The translations under genes and the position numbers were made by a program. The notes beneath the pieces were generated by a model. It was not told where the DNA came from. It saw nothing but the letters and a program-made list of their open reading frames with translations, and did not search any database. A stretch of 7,311 nucleotides of DNA from Verrucomicrobiota bacterium (GTDB lineage Bacteria; Verrucomicrobiota; Verrucomicrobiia; Chthoniobacterales; UBA10450). The stretch's first letter is position 1. Each line of letters opens with the position of its first letter. The DNA lies in NCBI GenBank assembly GCA_003219945.1, contig QHQV01000055.1, positions 1-7,311 on the forward strand. Direction: 5' to 3'. This document shows, one piece after another, positions 5,500-7,311 of this stretch.

Positions 5500-5509
5500 A
5501 TGTTAACAT
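5500..5509. repeat. 10-bp perfect palindrome upstream of clpS
   Basis: ATGTTAACAT is a perfect palindrome followed by a T-run. Its TAACAT half stands 16 nt after a TTGAAC (5482-5487), so it could also be a -10 box of an upstream clpS promoter. It may be an operator, part of a promoter, or chance. Confidence 0.3.
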
Positions 5510-5553
5510 TTTTTCATGAGCGTGGAGCCACTTTGGGTCGAAGTGGCCGGCCC

Positions 5554-5559
5554 TATAAT
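5554..5559 (+). promoter_or_regulatory. perfect -10 hexamer upstream of clpS
   Basis: TATAAT lies 13 nt before the ATG at 5573. The -35 region about 17 nt upstream (5531-5536, CTTTGG) is poor. Transcription from here would start near 5566, which would exclude the longer in-frame start at 5516 and supports 5573 as the clpS start. Confidence 0.4.
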
Positions 5560-5572
5560 CGCTGGAATCGAA

Positions 5573-5884
5573 ATGCTTCCGAAGAATGCGGCGCCATCCA
5601 CTATCGGCGCACCGACGATTGAAGAAGAAACCAGCACGGAACAAGCGCTCGATCTGCCGTGGCACGTCGTGGTCCACAATGATCCGGTAAATTTGATGAG
5701 CTATGTAACAATGGTTTTCCAGCGCGTGTTCGGCTATCCACGCGATAAAGCGGAGAGACACATGTTAGAAGTGCATCACAAAGGACGTTCCATTTTATGG
5801 AGCGGCATGCGGGAACGAGCCGAACTTTATGTGCAGCAACTGCACGGTTACCTTCTACTCGCCACACTTGAGAAAGTTTCGTAG
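5573..5884 (+). CDS. clpS: ATP-dependent Clp protease adaptor ClpS
   Basis: ClpS binds N-degron substrates (proteins with bulky hydrophobic N-terminal residues) and delivers them to ClpA/ClpC for degradation. From the ATG at 5573 it has 103 aa, the normal size. After a flexible, acidic N-terminal tail comes WHVVVHNDPVNLMSYVTMVF, with N36 and D37 of the binding pocket and Pro38 replacing the second Asp of the E. coli protein. This NDPVN form is the one I associate with Actinobacteria. ERHMLEVHHKGRS holds pocket residue H68, and ATLEKVS closes the fold. An in-frame ATG at 5516 would add 19 hydrophobic residues. I prefer 5573: GGAA lies 5 nt before it and TATAAT lies at 5554-5559. The DUF2017 gene follows after 2 nt, so they form one operon. 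Confidence 0.95.
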   Translation: MLPKNAAPSTIGAPTIEEETSTEQALDLPWHVVVHNDPVNLMSYVTMVFQRVFGYPRDKAERHMLEVHHKGRSILWSGMRERAELYVQQLHGYLLLATLEKVS

Positions 5885-5886
5885 TC

Positions 5887-6378
5887 ATGGAGATTCGCCG
5901 GCGCAAGAACCAGATCGAAATCTCCGAGCTTGACCCGTTTCTTGCCGAACTGCTTCGGCAAATTCCCACGAGCGCCAATACGGAAGGCGCGCCTGCCGCC
6001 GAACAACGTATCTTCAGCCCCCCGGCAAACGGCAAAGAGGCGGAATTGTGCGCCGAGTGGAAAATGTATGTCGAACCTGAATTGCGCCGTCTATTTCAGA
6101 CCGCCACCCAAACAGTGGGCGCTGATCTGGAGCAACTAAATGGAAACGAAAAAAGTCTCGCTAACCGCACTCTGCGCATTCCGACCAAACATGCCGACGC
6201 ATGGTTAAGCGTACTCAATCAGGCCCGGCTCGTGATCGCTGCAAAAAATAATTTCACCGAGACCGAACTCAACGACCACCTTCACTCACCGATTGGATCC
6301 CGCCGCGACCTGAGCTTGTTCCAGGTAAACTTCTACGGCTTTCTGCAGGAATTTATTCTCCGCGAGCTGGAGTGCTGA
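5887..6378 (+). CDS. DUF2017-type protein, clpS partner
   Basis: This 163-residue, mainly helical soluble protein has the arrangement of DUF2017. An N-terminal helix carries ELDPFLAELLRQIP (14-27). A linker follows, then the AEWKMYVEPELRRLF helix. Near the C-terminus are the strongest family blocks, ADAWLSVLNQARLVIAAKNN (starting near residue 103) and FYGFLQEFILREL. The function is unknown. In Actinobacteria, DUF2017 genes sit directly behind clpS, and here the start codon comes 2 nt after the clpS stop, so translational coupling is probable. A role near N-degron recognition or Clp proteolysis can be inferred from context only. No catalytic motif is visible. It converges with the anti-sigma-like gene, whose stop is 16 bp away. 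Confidence 0.85.
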   Translation: MEIRRRKNQIEISELDPFLAELLRQIPTSANTEGAPAAEQRIFSPPANGKEAELCAEWKMYVEPELRRLFQTATQTVGADLEQLNGNEKSLANRTLRIPTKHADAWLSVLNQARLVIAAKNNFTETELNDHLHSPIGSRRDLSLFQVNFYGFLQEFILRELEC

Positions 6379-6394
6379 GAGGTGAATGCAGCAA

Positions 6395-6631
6395 TCAAGA
6401 CTGCTTCTTGGCTTTGACCATGGCCATGAGGCGTTCCTTGATCGCATCGGAAGACTTCGCCGGACGCAGGCTCAGCGCGAATGCTTCGTGCAACGCATAG
6501 CATTTGCCGATGAAGTCGTCGGCCTTTTTTCCGAATTTCTTGCGCGCTTTCTCGAACTCGTCGAGTTCCTCCGGCTCGAGCGCGCCAATCACGTAAAGTC
6601 GGGACTGATTCTGAAACTGCTCAAAGTTCAT
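6395..6631 (-). CDS. minimal soluble anti-sigma-like protein
   Basis: This 78-aa hydrophilic protein lies directly behind an ECF sigma gene. Its start overlaps the sigma 3' end by 11 nt, with AAGGA 8 nt before the ATG. Residues 7-33 (QNQSRLYVIGALEPEELDEF and on) resemble the N-terminal anti-sigma domain of RskA-type factors, which carry a yalGaLdpeE motif. It lacks the zinc motif HxxxCxxC (only C44 and H48 are present). It also lacks a membrane helix and the extracytoplasmic part, whereas RskA-type proteins are usually over 200 aa. No sign of truncation is seen: the frame ends cleanly in KAKKQS just before the convergent gene. It probably binds the partner sigma in the cytoplasm. Sensing would then need another route, such as partner switching, proteolysis or a small ligand. 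Identity as anti-sigma is inferred from context and partial similarity. Confidence 0.75.
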   Translation of the reverse strand: MNFEQFQNQSRLYVIGALEPEELDEFEKARKKFGKKADDFIGKCYALHEAFALSLRPAKSSDAIKERLMAMVKAKKQS

Positions 6632-7298
6632 CTTTCAGGTCCTTGAGGCCGTCATATATTTTTTTCAATCCCAATTCAAGCCTGGTTTTTACAGTGCCCA
6701 ATGGTGTATTCGTTTTCGCTGCAATTTCGCGCTGGCTCATGCCTCTGAAAAACGCAAGGTCGATTGCCTGTTGCTGGGCCGGCGGCAGGCCGCTGATCAC
6801 TTTGCGAATCAGGACACGTGTGTCGCTCAAAACGATTTCGTCTTCGGTGGCATTGTGCACCCATGCGTCAGGCTGTTGTTCCGTTTCGTTTTGAAGGCGT
6901 TCCTCTGCGCGCGCATAGGCCTGTTTCTTCCGCAGGCCGTCTATCGCCCGTCGCCGCGCGAGTGTAACCATCCAGCCGAGCGGTTTGCCCTTTTGCGCGG
7001 AGAAATTTTTGGCCTGATTCCAGATTTCCATGAAAATCTCCTGCAAGAGGTCGTCGGCCTCGGCTTCACTGTGAATGACACGCAGGATCAGCGCTTTAAG
7101 AATACCGTTGTAACGATCGTAGAGCTGTGACAGTGCATCAGCGTCACCAGCCTGAATGCCCCTCATCAATTCGAAGTCACTCGGAGCTCCGGGTTCGAGT
7201 GGTGGGGCGATGGTGCGTGGTCCCATCCGCGACTGTGCTATTTGGACGCGTTTCTTTGATTTGCGTCCCGTAGAAGAAGTTGGTTTCGAATGTGGCAT
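6621..7298 (-). CDS. ECF (group 4) RNA polymerase sigma factor
   Basis: This 225-aa sigma-70-family factor lacks regions 1 and 3. Region 2 spans about 57-126: LYDRYNGILKALILRVI, then the DDLLQEIFMEIW core-binding helix, then GWMVTLARRRAIDGLRKKQ for -10 recognition. Region 4 is about 162-215: GLPPAQQQAIDLAFFRGMSQ and a helix-turn-helix REIAAKTNTPLGTVKTRL for -35 recognition. It resembles SigK/RpoE-type ECF factors paired with RskA-like anti-sigmas. A basic, low-complexity extension (1-40) precedes region 2. An alternative start at M25 (7226) would shorten it and is possible because no clear Shine-Dalgarno is seen at either. The downstream anti-sigma-like gene overlaps by 11 nt. The promoter lies mostly beyond the window, so autoregulation cannot be judged. 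Confidence 0.95.
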   Translation of the reverse strand: MPHSKPTSSTGRKSKKRVQIAQSRMGPRTIAPPLEPGAPSDFELMRGIQAGDADALSQLYDRYNGILKALILRVIHSEAEADDLLQEIFMEIWNQAKNFSAQKGKPLGWMVTLARRRAIDGLRKKQAYARAEERLQNETEQQPDAWVHNATEDEIVLSDTRVLIRKVISGLPPAQQQAIDLAFFRGMSQREIAAKTNTPLGTVKTRLELGLKKIYDGLKDLKDEL

Positions 7299-7311
7299 TC
7301 GTAATAAAAAC

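Noticed and set aside
5516..5572. Upstream ATG extending ClpS by 19 residues
   Set aside because: No Shine-Dalgarno, atypical hydrophobic extension, and a perfect TATAAT lies inside it; kept as an alternative only.
1..7311. Search for CRISPR array, tRNA, transposase, phage or toxin-antitoxin genes
   Set aside because: No direct-repeat/spacer pattern, no cloverleaf with TTCGA-type arm, and no matching proteins were seen on either strand.

Overview
The window is an ordinary, densely packed bacterial chromosome segment of moderate GC. It carries twelve protein genes, one partial at the left edge, and one structural RNA gene. I infer a member of Verrucomicrobiota, probably a soil Chthoniobacterales/Spartobacteria-like lineage. 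The reasons are the clpS-DUF2017 pair, an isolated rpmI, weak or absent Shine-Dalgarno sequences, and paired CAGGC hairpins of a kind I associate with that phylum. This placement rests on memory and has not been tested by a search.

Layout: 1-743 (-) is a truncated EamA/DMT transporter. It is divergent from 916-2375 (+), a three-gene set: nrdR, an unannotated protein whose first half looks like a second, zinc-ribbon-less ATP-cone, and a HIT hydrolase. The nrdR promoter holds a good NrdR box, with a half-degenerate partner 31 bp downstream, so autoregulation is likely. Convergent to this set is a 95-aa unknown gene (2404-2691, -). Behind it, on the same strand, is a small bacterial SRP RNA (ffs, about 2740-2843), recognised from its helix-8 signature and a long folded stem. 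A short lipoprotein gene (2954-3172, +) follows. A 43-bp pair of hairpins (3234-3276) comes next, and then rpmI (3286-3495, -) without infC or rplT beside it.

Divergent from rpmI is a type II NADH dehydrogenase (3616-4896), followed by ybeY (4976-5464) and the pair clpS-DUF2017 (5573-6378). At the right, convergent with DUF2017, an ECF sigma factor (6621-7298, -) overlaps by 11 nt a very short soluble anti-sigma-like protein (6395-6631, -).

Functionally the window is mainly housekeeping: deoxyribonucleotide control (NrdR), SRP targeting and ribosome components (SRP RNA, L35, YbeY), respiration (NDH-2), N-degron proteolysis (ClpS) and a stress-type sigma switch. I see no CRISPR array, transposon, prophage or defence island. 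The least described parts are the ATP-cone-like partner of NrdR, the minimal anti-sigma protein, the 95-aa gene behind the SRP RNA, and start codons sitting almost on top of -10 elements.
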